Source: Adiantum capillus-veneris
Taxonomy: Eukaryota > Streptophyta > Polypodiopsida > Polypodiales > Pteridaceae
DNA length: 64,000 nt
Assembly: GCA_014529385.2 (NCBI GenBank)
Contig: CM043944.1
Span: 88,074,884-88,138,883, forward strand
Reading direction: 5' to 3'
In this document: positions 12,273 through 24,796 of the stretch, one piece after another
Position numbering within the stretch: position 1 is the stretch's first letter
Layout of the letters: each line of letters opens with the position of its first letter
Position numbers and translations under genes: made by a program
The notes under the pieces: generated by a model
Databases searched by the model: none
What the model was told of the DNA's origin: nothing
What the model saw: the letters and a program-made list of their open reading frames with translations, nothing else

Positions 12273-12440
12273 TGTTATGTGCAACATAAATAAATGATGG
12301 TGTATGCTCAGGATGAGTGATCAATCTGTGCTCAAGGTTCCTTTTACTAAAGGGGAGAGAGGGCCCCCCTTAACTTAATGAGAGATTGTGCAATGGACCA
12401 AAACAAAAGAGAATGGAAAATTGTGAGAGAAAGTTCTCTC

Positions 12441-12483
<43 letters not shown>

Positions 12484-12960
12484 CGACACCAACGGGGTCC
12501 CAAACCCCTCTCCAAGGACCCCCCTCTCTATTGCTAGAGAGGAATTTGCTTTAGATTGCACAAAGTTTGGTACAATGGTTCTAGATTTTGAGATGCTTGG
12601 CAACGATGATGATGACAATGATGACGAGACGATGAACAACAACGATGACAACGAGGCTAAAGGATTGAAATTTGAAAACTCTAGTGATGCTTGAGGGCTG
12701 ACAACTAAATCGTTGCTTCTTGTGATGACGACGACGACGATGTTTGGTAGAGGTGCTTGTGCGGAAAGGCTATGGCTGAAGGCTATGGCTGAATGCAAAA
12801 ACATTGGGGATCTACTCACGATAGGGATGAGATTGACGGCTAGGGTGAACTGAATGCTGATACAAAAACACTAATGTTGCTGACTAAAAAAATGTTGATG
12901 TTGCTGGATGAAAAAAATTGTTGTTGCTAGCTGAAAAAATGCAAAAGTTGCAGGCTGAAA
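12273..12960 (-). repeat. Decayed LTR (5') of the gypsy relic
   Basis: Begins TGTTATGTGC on the plus strand next to the primer site. From about 12570 it aligns by eye with the 8640-9010 repeat. It contains a 35-bp GA microsatellite absent from the other LTR. The alignment is lost near 12960, just before LINE-derived sequence, so the LTR is probably broken by that insertion. Confidence 0.6.
12445..12479. repeat. (GA)n microsatellite
   Basis: Uninterrupted GA run of 35 bp inside the LTR relic. Confidence 0.95.
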
Positions 12961-13190
12961 ATGTTTTGCATTGTCGATGTTTTTCAAAATTCTTATCTTT
13001 TGAGTTTTCAGGTGTCACCTTCTCTTTTCTTAACAGCCGTCATGTCGCCTAGTTTCATTTGCTATGATCATCTCTGAGCATGAGAGTTATGTCCTTTACA
13101 CAAGAGCATCTTCCAAACCTTTTCCCATACTAAATGAAGCCAATGCCATTACTATATGACCGCAATTTTAATTAAGTCTATCGATGGAGA

Positions 13191-13922
13191 ATCTTGAAGG
13201 ATTCTCTTACCAGATCAGTGTCCTTTATACATGGTTTGTGGGATACAAATAATTGCCGATATACTAGATTGGCCCTCGAATCCTCTCGACAATTAGCAAT
13301 GCAAGGGGATACATCATGCTGGTATGCGCAACTGTCCTCGTGGTTTCAGAGACACGGGTTCATTATGGAAAGATTACCCCCCTTCCAATACTCTCTTGCG
13401 GCTCCATCACTGGCAATTACACGAACGGAGATTAATAAAATCATCCGTCAAGATCTTATATAGTTGGATACTAAGAGGACATGGGTAGACCCTACACAAG
13501 AATTGGGCACGAAGATGGCCGACTACAAAGAAAACTTCCTACAGCTATCTGAAGAAGGATTTGTGATTCGCCCGAGCTATATGGATACCCACCTATCTCA
13601 TGGTTTGAGATGTGCTATTGGTCAGATTCGTACATCCTCACACCAGTTGGAAATTGAATTTGGCAGATTTAGGGGAATCCCACCTGAGAGCAGAATTTGC
13701 AAGTTATGCGGAATGGAGCCGGAGACATAATTACACTACGTATGCCATTGCACCGTATACTATGATATACGTGGGCGTTTCCATTTCCTATTTAAAGAAG
13801 GCTTTGGACCTCTAGATAGAGTCATGCAATACCAAGATCAAAGATACTTAGGCTTGTACCTACTAGAACTACATCGGCACAGGGATAATCTAATGATAAG
13901 ACAAAGAGCACTACAGCCTTAG
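13191..13922 (+). pseudogene. LINE ORF2 C-terminal domain with stops
   Basis: One frame from about 13191 to the TAG at 13920-13922, broken by TAG at 13461-13463 and TAA at 13728-13730. Near residues 170-185 of this stretch is the LINE C-terminal zinc-finger signature CKLCGMEPET, followed (after the TAA) by LHYVCHC, a C-x2-C...H-x-C pattern. Upstream text HQLEIEFGRFRGIPPESR is the usual lead-in to that finger. Reverse transcriptase motifs are absent, so this is a 5'-truncated copy of the kind left by incomplete target-primed reverse transcription. Confidence 0.8.
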
Positions 13923-14278
13923 AGGCAGATCACAGATTTCTTCGGATCGAGAGTAGCAGAAGTGGAAGGAGAAGCCAGCACAAGGGAGTACCCACATTCA
14001 TACCAAAGGCACCCTCATTGACAGGGCGATTGAGCTTAGGAAATCGAGACGACCACGACTGAGATGCAGAAGCACACTTCACCGGAGGAGACTACAACAA
14101 AGGATTAGAAGCATTCTAGCCAGACACCCAGAATGCTCCTAAGAAGTTTATTTAATACTTTGTATTTAGTTTTTCACATTTATTTTCACACTTTCACACT
14201 TTTCACACTTAGTACTTTGGTACTAAGGTACTCAGACAGTGTAACAGATTCACCACTTTTGTATCAGTTTGGTCTCAT

Positions 14279-14333
14279 AGGTCATTCTGGCCTTTTGAAG
14301 ACGTTAATATAACATTTCATTTCATTTCATTTT
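14279..14333 (+). other. LINE 3' hairpin and (ATTTC)n tail
   Basis: Hairpin AGGTCA-TTC-TGGCCT at 14279-14293, then about four ATTTC/CATTT repeats to 14333. The equivalent position of the second LINE carries AGGTCA/TGACCT arms and a TCTA tail, so hairpin and lead-in are shared while the tail unit differs. Confidence 0.7.
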
Positions 14334-14386
14334 TCTCTCTCATGAAGCTCCTCCTAGTCAGTTTTCCACATGCAAGAAGATATGCA

Positions 14387-14525
14387 AATGGCACGTGCAC
14401 ACCTAGCCCTATTTGCATGTGGACAAGTTGTAACTCCTATTTCTAGGGTTTATGACAACCTAGAAAGTGTTCTGGAAACCTTGTGAGCATGTACGTAGGA
14501 CGTGCATGTCCAGGTAGTAGCAAAA
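14387..14525 (+). repeat. Inverted fragment of the gypsy LTR start
   Basis: About 140 bp from TGGCACGTGC to GTGCATGTCCAGG is the reverse complement, with substitutions, of 9331-9456. Shared landmarks include AACTCCTATTTCTAGGGTTT. It is opposite in orientation to the LTRs of the neighbouring gypsy relic. Confidence 0.75.
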
Positions 14526-14837
14526 AAATTGTCATCAACATTAAAACTTACTCTTCCATAATAATTGGCATAAAATCTATGTGGAAATTGTGGTTGAACA
14601 TGTGTGCATTGTATGGAGGAAGGACAAGTGATAATGTGAATAACATCTCCTATATATTCAATTGAACAATTCAGAAGACATTGAAGCCAAAACTCTTAGG
14701 CTTAGAATGTACGAAACGTATTTCCAATCTAACAAGAGTTGCTATGTCAAAGGTTTGTTGATACTGTTACAAGTAGAGCTTTGTTGCTAGTAAAAAGTAG
14801 GTTGAGACAAAGTCACATGCCCTTATCTTTGGCAAAA

Positions 14838-14869
14838 GTTCTTCTTCTTCTTCTTCTTCTTCTTCTTCT

Positions 14870-14904
<35 letters not shown>
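14838..14904. repeat. Compound (CTT)n-(CT)n microsatellite
   Basis: About eleven CTT units run directly into about fifteen CT units. Confidence 0.95.
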
Positions 14905-14907
<3 letters not shown>

Positions 14908-15130
14908 TCGGTTTTGAACAGTATGACATGTACACCGTAAGAGTTTTAATCATATATTTATTAAGTCGAATGTTCAATGATATCCTTAGAGAAAATCCAG
15001 TATTAAAATGAACGTGGCTACAGTAACGGATAATCAAACACATGGCATTAGCATTCAACATCGTAATCTTTGCAGGCCCCTCCTTAGTCAACGTTTTTTA
15101 TTCAATACTAAATTAGTCATTGAGCTATAT

Positions 15131-15132
<2 letters not shown>

Positions 15133-15177
<45 letters not shown>
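15133..15177. repeat. (CT)n microsatellite
   Basis: Uninterrupted CT run of about 45 bp. Confidence 0.95.
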
Positions 15178-15179
<2 letters not shown>

Positions 15180-15255
15180 CTGGCAAGCTAAGTGGAGAGA
15201 GGATGACAACATCCTCTGAAAGATTGGCACTTCCACCAAATGCACCCTCTACAAT

Positions 15256-16250
15256 TGTGTGTTAAGAACCCAAGCCACCAATAGTAAAAAGGACAAATGA
15301 ACACCTACAATAGTAAGTGTTAACGGGTCACCGCAATCAGACGTCTCTAACATAGTTGTTTGGCACTAACATACTATCAATACTCAGGGAAGCAACTAGA
15401 ATGGGGCATGGAGACTCTTTGAGGGTGTCAGCCTCAAGAAGTGAACCTACGGAATGAAGCTATCTATAGCACTAGAAAATCTATCACTCTCGACTCAAGA
15501 AATCTACCTATATCCCGTCTTACCGCTTAGGTCGTCACGCCATTTCGGCACTCAAACGAGTTGAAATGCAACGAAACTTTAGGAGGAGGTCTAAGAGGTC
15601 TAGGGGCATTTTCCTACCAAGTCTGGTTGTAATCTGGCAAGGTACCAAAATTACAATCCATCGAGAATCCATCATGATTAAGGTCTTGAAAACTGCAATA
15701 GAACTATTCAGAAAGTTTTTCCTATGGTTTAGGAACACTCTTCTATGGACTAAACGTCAAAAAACAATCATTTAGGCACTCAAAATAGCAGATTTAGCTC
15801 ACAGACAAGCAATCGCAAACTACTATAAAATTGAGAAGGATTATACTTAACTTAAAAAGCATAAGAGAAGGAACACAATGTAATTGCCGAAATTGAATTT
15901 GGATTATCAGAGATTGAAAAAAATCAATTACAAAGTGCTTGATAGTAGTAGCTGTTCTCAGTTGTACGCTCAAAAGCTCTCCAAAAACTTTAGATAATGA
16001 TACAATGTGTGTGTTCAAACTTAAAAATTTGAACTTAATACCTAGGGTTCATGTGGCCAGTGGCTGGCAAGTTATAAGGTTCAAAACTCAGTAAAAGAGA
16101 CTACAACTTAGATTTTACAAAGATAGGCTCAATAATCACAGTTCCTCTTTTTACAAGCTTTCTCGAAAAAAATAATGAAATTACAAAAAGTGATAACTGG
16201 GTGAAGATGTGACCGTCTAGAAGGGTTCCTATTGGGTCTATCTGCTAACA
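15256..16250 (-). repeat. Candidate 3' LTR of element X
   Basis: The right edge at 16250 (GCTAACA on the plus strand) is immediately followed by a polypurine tract of the minus strand and then by the element X C-terminal coding relic, as expected for a 3' LTR. The left edge is arbitrary: I could not find a matching 5' LTR in the window, so the length is unproven. No gene is recognised in the stretch. Confidence 0.35.
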
Positions 16251-16262
16251 TTCCCTCCTTCA
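16251..16262 (-). promoter_or_regulatory. Candidate polypurine tract of element X
   Basis: The minus strand reads GAAGGAGGGAA directly before TGTTAGC, the start of the candidate LTR. Confidence 0.5.
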
Positions 16263-16303
16263 TAGCCATTGCACATTATCGTGCAAGCTTTGTCTTTGCT
16301 TCA

Positions 16304-16670
16304 TTAGTCAAATGTGATCATTTCCAGTGTTTTGGTGATTCTTTGAAACTTCTCTGCTCTGGCCACCACGTTTGCTTGCACTGCTAGATCCTTGAACGGG
16401 TTATTGAGGATCATGATTTGATAGGCTATGTGTCGCACCAATAGATCCTTTGTCATTGGGTTAAAGATGGTGGAGTCCATCTCAAAGAACCCGGTTATGA
16501 ATGTCTCTTCGAAGGGTTGCATGTAGTCCAAAGGCAAGAACATGACTAGAGCATACATTCCCATGATGATGTTGCGGATGGGGATCTCTGTCTCCAAGTT
16601 CTAGGTGATGCCTTGAGTGCCTTCAAGGAATACTTTCGAGGGGTGCTCTAAGGTCTATATGTCTCCAAAA
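16304..16670 (-). pseudogene. Element X gag-like protein, C-terminal fragment
   Basis: An open stretch on the minus strand ending at 16304. It contains ALVMFLPLDYMQPFEETF, then a helical-looking tail to TLEMITFD. The block MFLP...Q-FEE-F-T-FF reappears near 62300 on the plus strand at the end of the second copy of this protein. The fragment stops exactly at the left target duplication (16671-16675) of the 12.5-kb element; its upstream part resumes at 29160. I do not recognise the domain. Position before a polypurine tract and LTR-like sequence suggests a retroelement protein. Confidence 0.6.
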
Positions 16671-16675
16671 GCTGT

Positions 16676-17716
16676 TGTTGGCGGATACGCCGCGACGGAC
16701 GTCAACATAGTGAGACCTCACCTAACATATAATGTCAACTAAGGACGAAGCTCGACCCGCAGGCACGTGGAAGCAAGCAAAGGGCCCCAACCTCTACTCG
16801 ACCGACTAATGACTACTTCCTACAGAGATATCAAATCTACATGCCATTGGTTCTGTGAATGTGAGAGTCTCCTATGATGCTACCACAAGCCAAAAGCCCA
16901 TCAACCGATCTCGAAACTTCACGAAACTCAAGGGAAGTCCTACACACACTGGAAGGACGCTATCCCTAAGGTCTCTAACCAAAAATCCTAACCCAATACC
17001 CCCTGTGTAGAAAACACGTAGGATGTCTGGTCTGATTTTACAGGTCACTGTTTCTAAAATCTAACATGTCTAATGTGTAGCTCTACTCGCTTTGATCACA
17101 TGGATATGTTGAAATGGAAAAATGGACAACGTTTACTCACCGAAACTCCAGAAGTAGCTCGCGGGTGAATCTGCCAAAACACAGACGAACGCGCGTGATG
17201 TAAACATCAATGCGTAGCTCTCCTCGTGGGCAACCCGCTGCTGCTCTCCGTTTGCGATTCTAACCACCGTAGCTCTTGTAGCACACACACACTCTCTCTC
17301 ACTCTCTCGCAGTCTCCCAGTCGACACAGAAGATAAGATTATTAGAAGTCCTTTACAAAGCTTTAGGTTTTGGTTTATATACTAAACCTTAGGAAACCTA
17401 ATGTCCGGCCAAAATGACCTGAGTGTCCCTAGGATTCTATAGAGCTTAATTACAACACCGTGAGCTGGCTTCACTCATCCAACAAGCATCTATGGCCAAA
17501 ATACAATTGCCGACTTAAAATATGAAGTTCCTGTATACATTACAAAAGTGGCCGTAATGGCTCAAAATGATAATAACGAGATATTCGATGATGTCCATGA
17601 GCTTGTATCTTCACATTACAGCATCCATCTTCATCTTCATCACTTCATCAGCATCTTCATATGGAATCTTTAGAGAATCTTTGTTGAAGTGTTGTTGAAA
17701 GGTTGACCTGTCAACA
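16676..17716 (-). repeat. 3' LTR of the 12.5-kb element
   Basis: About 1,041 bp, matching 28115-29154. By eye the first 240 bp are about 92% identical, so this insertion is clearly older than the copia at 2200. A half-palindrome ACGTAGGATGTC near 17016 echoes the leader palindromes. Open frames inside it (about 17327-17133) are LTR sequence, not a gene. Confidence 0.93.
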
Positions 17717-17728
17717 CTCTCCCCCTCC
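17717..17728 (-). promoter_or_regulatory. Polypurine tract of the 12.5-kb element
   Basis: The minus strand reads GGAGGGGGAGAG abutting the LTR. Confidence 0.8.
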
Positions 17729-18727
17729 GAAGTCTTGTCGTCCTCGACAAGACCCTATGTCTGCAGTGGCCCTGATGAGTGCTTCATGTTTTGGTGTTGG
17801 TTGAAGCTTTTGTTGTTGCAGTTGCTTCTACTAGATGCTTTGTATGTTGTAGAGTTACCTTTTTCCTGTACATGTAGTGTAGTTGAAGCCATAGCTCTCC
17901 CCCTCCAATTTGTTGTTGTATCGTGAATAAGTCGAGTGAGGTTTGTTGTTGCAGCAATTCTTTATCTTGGCAGCTCTGTATTGTTTGTGCTTTGGGTGTC
18001 ATCCTGCACGTGTACCTGTAAACTTAAAGCCTTTTTGAATTTTTTCTCGGTCGCTCCCCTTTGATTTTCTAGTTGATGAGTATGTAGTTGTTTGGGGATG
18101 TCGTTGGTTTACTTTTCTGTGTTTATATAAAAAATAAAATGTGGCGTATATTACAAAATGAAGGTCTTGGATACCTGGATAGGACTAAAGGGAAAAACCC
18201 AGTGGGAAAAAATGCCTTTAGTCACAATGAAATGTGAGGCTATATGTACTTATGTTTGGATGTAACCGAGTTTTGTTGAGTTAAAGTAATTATGGCCATA
18301 TGGCTACTATTATTGACTGGATATACATTGAATAAGTGTTAGTAGCTTGAAGTCAGAGTCGTTGTTGTTGAGCAAATGCTTATGAAACCTGTTACCGCTT
18401 CGTCATCGTCATTTTGTTGTGTAAGTGCATGGGTGGAACACAAATCGTGTCAAATGCAAATGTCCAATGATGGGACATTATATATGATCGCACAGATAGA
18501 TGCATGGGAAACAATATGTTGTGCTAGAAGAGTTTGAATGGGTGCTTCCAAGAGTGAACGTAGCTATAGAAGCAAAAATATATTTGACTTCAAGAGCTGC
18601 CGTTACTCACAAGAAGGGCTGTTGATGCTCGAGGTTTTTTCACTCTCCTCACTGTGTACATGTGCGTGAGTGTTTTGTGGATTACTTCGCCACTCCACCG
18701 ATTAAAATAATTACACTTCGACTCTTA

Positions 18728-18807
18728 TGCTCACCTATCCAGCATAAGTGACATGACTTACATATGCTCACCTATCCAGCATAAGTGACATGACTTACAT
18801 ATGCTCA
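18728..18807. repeat. 37-bp direct tandem repeat, about two copies
   Basis: TGCTCACCTATCCAGC and what follows repeats with a period of 37 bp, with a third, diverged start at 18802. It lies in the 3' untranslated part of the 12.5-kb element. Confidence 0.85.
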
Positions 18808-18848
18808 ACTCTTCCAGCTTGAGCTATAATCATAGACCACAAAAAATA

Positions 18849-21800
18849 TTAAGACATGAAGCTAGGGTCTGATGCTTGCTCATTTAGTGGCTCAGCTGCC
18901 CGACTCTTGACTCTTATGCCATGATTTTTATGGCGACTTGACTTACTTCTCGGAAGATTTCGATCAAGAATAGGTTTTGAAATTGAAAACTCCCATCCTC
19001 GAAGAGAGGATTTGTAAAGGACCATACTGGCAATATTGGTTTCTTTTGCCATACTTGGGTGACCTTGGTTGTCAAAATTTCTTTTTTTTGCTGTTGGTCC
19101 CTTGGTTGAGAAGATTGGCTCGCTCCATTCTCCGTAACACTTTCCATCATGTCTTGACATTTCTTGAGAGCTAGAGATGACTTCAATCTTCTTCGGTATG
19201 TGTTTTTCTTTTGGCATCCATTTGTATCTGCATTGTGTGATTAGTGTGTCTTTGTAGATATCCTTTGCCTTGACTGTGACATTGTCCTTGATTTTTCCTG
19301 TGACATTATTTTCAAGATGAAGTCGTCTGATTGAAGAATGTTTACCTGGCATCTTTGGTAGCCAGATTCTCCGATTTCCTTGATAGTAACATTGTGCTTG
19401 AAGAATTGAAGATGGCACTTCCCATGATGTTTTTGATGTCCTATTGAGATGTACAAGAGTGCCATTTTTGGGATTATCTACCGATGAAGTCCTATGTTGG
19501 TATGAAGGCCAGTTGGATTTGAAATTTCCTGCATACCTTTGGCGAGCCTTGTTGGTTGGTCTCCTTTGGCGATATAAATATGAGCTTTGTTGCTTTTGGG
19601 GACACTTTTTGATCCCCCGCATAAGCCGAGGTCTATGGTTTTGGTAACCAAAGTTTCTTTTGACCCTCATAATAGCCTTGCTCTGCTAAGCTGTAGTGGG
19701 AGGCTATCCATCCTATGTGTTTACTTTCGTCAATTGGCTAGGATCATTTACCCATATTAGGTCCTTGACCTTTATTTCTTCAGCTTTAATGTAGACCTTT
19801 GAAAACCTTTGGCGGTGGTGATCTCACAGTGTAGGGTATTTCGGTTGAAAAATTTTCTTTGGAGTCTGCCTTTCATGTGGAAGCATGTGGTCAGTTGATG
19901 TAGAAGCGCTCTCTTGAACTTTTCTGGGTTGGATTGAAGACTCTGATTTAAGGGACTGCTTCTGTTGGTAGGACATTTGTGGGCTCATTTTGGCTTTGCC
20001 TTTGTCGGCAGCTGATAATCTTGGAGCGGTAGTAGGCTGGCTTTCTTGAGAGCTAGTCGTGATGACCATCATTGAAGATTTCAAAAGCTCTTTGTCACTA
20101 TTTACTTCTTCTAGCACTTGAAGGTCATTCAATGGTGACTTTTCTTCTTGGAAATCTTTTGAAGCTTGTGTAGCAGGATGTTGAGGTTGACTCTCTTCTT
20201 CTGATGCAACGATCGTCGTGGCCTTTGGTTCACATTGCTCCATAAGTTCTTGTAGAGTCTCTAATTGAAAATATTCATTCATATCCTGCATTGCTTGTCC
20301 TTGGTAGTCAATCTTGGAGTCGGTCATTTCCTGTTCTTCGGTGGGTTCTAATACTTCAGCTACATCATCTTTTAGCTTCTGTTGGTCTTTGATTTCTTTA
20401 ACCACCACTGCAAATTCGAAAGTAGAGGAATTTCCTTGTGGAATTTCAGCTTCATTCGTTGACTTTTCTTGCATGCGTTCCGCTTGTGACGTGGCACTAA
20501 GATTTGATGTTACCTCTGCCACCTCTTCTTGGGTTGACTTACCATCTTCAGAATCTTGGCTTCTTTTGCTCTCGAACCTTGAATTACGAGCTTCATCTTC
20601 ATCACATTGTGGATGATTTGACTTGTCCTCACTGAGGTTCTTTAAGCGATCTTGAATCAACTGATTCAATTGATCTTTTTTGAAAGCCTGATTCTTTATG
20701 ATAATGTCGTTGACACCCTTGACTTCAAGCAATTGTGTCTTGAGCCTATCTTTTGTGCTCTGCGACAAGATCTGCTTCTTTTCCGGAGATCTCGTTGGGG
20801 ATTCTTGCTTCCGTTCCCTTGTTGTCACTATCTGAACTTTTCTTTTTGCTTGTTGCTTCTTCTTTTCCAGGTAGAGCTTTGTTGGGTAGTCCTTGATTAA
20901 ATGACTGATGTCACATTGGTTGCAATATTCCTCTATCTCAGCATTTGAATTCTTTGGACGAGGCAGCTCTCCATAGTACTGTTGATAATGATTTCCTATG
21001 GTATCTCGATACAAATAAGACATCTGAGTTACATGCATGTACCTGTAGATTACGATTGACTTAGGTGTATCCACTGGCTTCGTCTCTTTATCCTCCATCG
21101 TCTTGTCCTTGAGAAGCTGAAAATAGCTTCCATTATTGCTTGCATACTAGATCAAATCACTATCCATTCTTTCTAGCAGTCGTAATGCTAATTATTCCAT
21201 CAGCGTATGGTCTTTGACTTGGGGCTTTTGCATAGCCTGAGGGCTATGTTTTCGAGTTGATTTTGGCGAGGTTTGCACCAAGGGTGAAGATCAAACCGAA
21301 TCTTTGTTTTCCGTTTCCTTGGATGGTGCTTTTGGACGGGGTCCAAGTATGTGACTTACAGGTTGCCCACAAATGTTAAACTCATCCATATTTTTCACAT
21401 CGGCTATTTCATAGTGCCTACCGTATTTGTCGACCACAATGACATCTTGACCTGACCTTCTACATTTGGCATTGTGAATTTCCGGTGGTCTCTCCTCCAG
21501 ATCGGCATCTTCCAATGCTTCTTGAAATTCCACTTGGGCTCCTGAAAAGGACACTGCTTCTTGTAAAACTGGACTTCTTAATCCCACTCTTCAAGAGATA
21601 GGGTCTCTTTGTTGAGTTTGAACTCCCCCCATCCAAGAGGGTTCCATATCTGATGTTGGCATCTGTTTAATTCCTGATGATATGACTTCTTGTGCTTTGT
21701 TAAGTAGCTCTTGAGACTGAGCTAGTTCTTTTTGAAGTTGTGCTATCTTCATAGTTGATACTTCTGGCGTATTCCCTGTTTGTGAAATTTGGTGTGTTTG

Positions 21801-22499
21801 TGCTTTGTCTTGTGCTGGTGCGGTGCACGAGACTTGTGCCGTGTCTTTCCATGCGGTGTCTTGTGTTGTGCCTTGTTGTGTGTCATGTGGTGTGTCACTC
21901 ATTTGTGTAGTGACAGCTGTAGGTGTCAATTCTTCCAGGTGCGTAGTTAGAGGTAAACCCATGACGAGATGGTATACATTACCACCTTTAGACATGTAGT
22001 CTTCTCCTCTTGAGCCAAACGCTTCTGCTGCAAAAGAATGATTGTTTTCTATAGGAACTTCATGACTTGTGACAACCCTTTAGTATCGACCGTCTTCGTC
22101 ACCATAGAGGGTACCAATTTTCCGTTCTCCATCTTGTGCTTTGTACAAAAAACTACTTGGAGGATATGTGTAGATATCTGTAAGTTGATCTTTGTACAAC
22201 ATTTCTATCTCATTGTCGATGTATTTTCCGTGCCTCATGTAAATTGATCCCAGACAGTCTTCCATGAAATCTGGATGTGGGTGTAGTACATTCTTCGCTG
22301 TTTCAACTTCCACATATTGAGATGTCCGAGTTTCCTCTGTATCTTTCTTTGTCTTGATGTACAAATTCCGATTGACATCCTCATAGCATGGCAGTCCTTT
22401 GTAGTGGCCAATCAGATAGATCCAAATTTGCTCTCTTGTAATTTTTGTGGATGTACTTGAAGCTTCATCTCGGCTGGTCTGATTCCTTTGAGACGCCAT
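18849..22499 (-). pseudogene. Gag-like reading frame of the 12.5-kb element
   Basis: A single frame of about 1,217 codons starting at ATG 22499 (MASQRNQTSRDEASS). It is interrupted by stops at 22080-22082, 21591-21593, 21291-21293, 21192-21194, 21147-21149 and 19824-19826, yet stays in the same frame throughout. That argues for one former protein decaying by substitution. Near 21750-21680 is a short coiled-coil-like stretch (KIAQLQKELAQSQELLNKA). At about 20935-20890 is a degenerate zinc knuckle, CNQCDISHLIKDYP, with the last Cys replaced by Tyr. The following 300 residues are rich in E, K, Q and S and look disordered. The final 270 residues are basic. No enzymatic motif was found. A gag or RNA-binding role is inferred from position and the knuckle only. 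Confidence 0.65.
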
Positions 22500-23463
22500 T
22501 GCTTTTGTCTTGACTCCCTTTTTGTACCTATTCAGTGATAGCTCTAATCGCTTGCCTCAATGCTAATAAAAATTATTAGCACCCTTGTGTCGGTGTTTTT
22601 CACTAGAGGTCCTTCAGCTTTTGTGGATGCCTTAATCTCTGAGTTTTCTGAACTGGGCTTGCTTTGCCTAGAGCTTTTTAGCAGGCCTCGATCTATTGGA
22701 AGCACTGTGATAAGTTATGCAACTTACCACTATACTGTAACGACTGCTCCCTTCATAGCGATTCTTGAGTCGAGCTAACCTGTGTTCACTTTAGCACACA
22801 ATCTGCAAAATTCTATTTAGCTGGCAAACTTTTTCACAATGAAGCAAAAATTCTTGATGTGCCTTTGACGGCCACACTTGTTCCGTGGGCTCGGAAGTGA
22901 CTTTCAAGTTCGCTTTTAGCTGAACTAAACTTAAGCTAGCACAAGAGAATTATGCACAAGTTGCAGTGATTTGCTAGCAAAAATCTTGTGTTAAAGTTCT
23001 CCAAAACTTGAAATTGCTGTTGCAAAATCAAGAGTCCTTGTGTATGGTCTTACTGCTACTAGATTTGTGTATGGACGCTCAAATTTTACACTAGGCCGTA
23101 GTTAACTTTTACACCTTCCCGCGGGTGACCAATGGTTTTTCCAAAAGATAATTCAATCTACTAACTTAGCAGTCTTTAATGGTCAATTAGAAGGCCTAGA
23201 GACCAAATCTGGTTTCAAATTTTAGCTTCTTGATAATGAAAATCTCACATGCACTCGTGTCCGCTATAGGTCGATTTGAGCGGTCTGTTCTAGAGCCTGG
23301 TTTGACTCTAGCTGACTCTAGCCAATGACCTCGCTTATGGCTCACTAGCCCCTCTCCTAGGGAAAAGTCAAAACTATGTTCAAAACAGTGAGACTGTTTT
23401 CTCACATCTTTTGAACTGTCGATTTAGACACTCCTGACTTCCGGATGAATTTTGAGGCCTTAA

Positions 23464-24796
23464 CACTAGAATGGTAACCTAACAGGACATAAATGTGTCC
23501 TTTCAGGGTTTTGGGAAAAATTTCCATAACCATAGTAGATCCACTCATTTTGAAAAATCCTTTCATGAGCTTATAGTTCAATAACTACTACATATGGAAA
23601 AAATGAGAAACTTGTAATTTTTCTCATCCCTTGGTCACTACAAGCCTCCAAAGTTGATGGACCACTGCATTTTGCCCAAAACAACAATTTCTTACGGTTG
23701 ATTGCATATAAATAAGAGTGAAGATTTTTGTAGGACATGAGATAAAATGCCCCGTTAACTTCAATGGGTTGGTGACCAAAACGTATGGTTGCTTTTACAT
23801 CACTAATTTTTTTTTGGGCAAAAAAAAGGTACAAAAATGTTGCATTTTTGCCATTCTGCGGACCTATCATCAAAGTTTCTATAGTCACGCTCAATAAAGA
23901 TACTATATACATGTTTTGTTAGCTCCCTTTGGGCCTCTTGATTCAAAAGGAGCCATGGAGCATGTCAAAAGGATATTGGATCTCTTACAATTGGAACCTT
24001 GGGGGCAATGATAAAGTGCTAAATACAGCAAACATGAAAAAACTGGGTTTAGCATTATGACCTCTGAAAACCCATAGAAACTACTCAATATCTAGCCAAG
24101 TTTGTAGTCTATGATCAGATATGGTCACTACCTACAAAATACACACAATTCCTAAGAAACTAGCAATATTGAGAAAGTTATACTTGCTACTCTAAAATGT
24201 ATCGTATTCTTCAGCAATCAAAAAACTCAACGATCATCATATACTATGCTATATAGCATATTAGGTCCCCCAAAACTCAAGGAAGATTAGCTTTATGTTA
24301 TACATTACACTTACACAATCAAAATTGAATTTGGATATCAAGAAAGCCATCAAAAAAATCATAAAAGTGCTAGTTTTGGCCAAAAAACCGGATTATGCAA
24401 TTCTTGTAAATTGGTCATAACTTTCAATTTTAACACTTAGCTCTCCCTACAAGCATCAAAACATGTTGAGAACTAGGAAGGCCTAACCTCTAGCCGTCTA
24501 AACCTCACAAACATGAAGTTTAGAGTGGTATCGTTGCCAAAAAATGAAAAAAAGCCAAAAACAGGACCCGTTTTTTCACACAGTTTAGGTTCAAAAATGT
24601 TGTGCAAGAGTAAGGTTAATGGTGAGATCGATACTCAAAAAAATGCTAAGTTTTTTTCAGCTCATAAGTCACATTTTTGGATATATAGCACCTAGAAATT
24701 CATTTTCATACTCTTCAAATAATTCAAGCAAAATGGTCACTTAACAGGACACAAAAGTGTCCAAGGACATAAAAGTGTCCTGTTACCATTCTAGTG
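23464..24796. mobile_element. Candidate CACTA-like non-autonomous DNA element
   Basis: The ends are inverted: 23464 reads CACTAGAATGGTAAC and 24796 read backwards gives the same 15 bases. Just inside are further copies of a GGACA...TGTCC motif (23483-23500; 24747-24780), like subterminal repeats. CACTA elements begin with CACTA and have subterminal repeats. The flanks (TAA before, TTT/TTTA after) do not give a clean 3-bp target duplication, and no transposase is present. Confidence 0.45.

Larger units (their letters stand above)
13000..14333 (+). mobile_element. 5'-truncated LINE, 3' end
   Basis: The C-terminal part of a LINE ORF2 (13190-13922) is followed by about 400 bp of untranslated sequence. 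It ends in a hairpin plus a short (ATTTC)n tail. The 5' edge is set only roughly, by where the LTR similarity stops. The same 3' end is found on the LINE at 62588-64000. Confidence 0.7.
14526..15255. other. Intergenic, no gene recognised
   Basis: Apart from the two microsatellite blocks listed, nothing recognisable on either strand. Confidence 0.5.

Noticed and set aside
17133-17327. Small gene repeated at 28570-28764
   Set aside because: Both copies lie at the same place inside the two LTRs of the 12.5-kb element; similarity is explained by the LTRs.
20314-20900. Plus-strand frames rich in Ser and Leu
   Set aside because: Antisense of the E/K/Q-rich region of the minus-strand gag-like frame.
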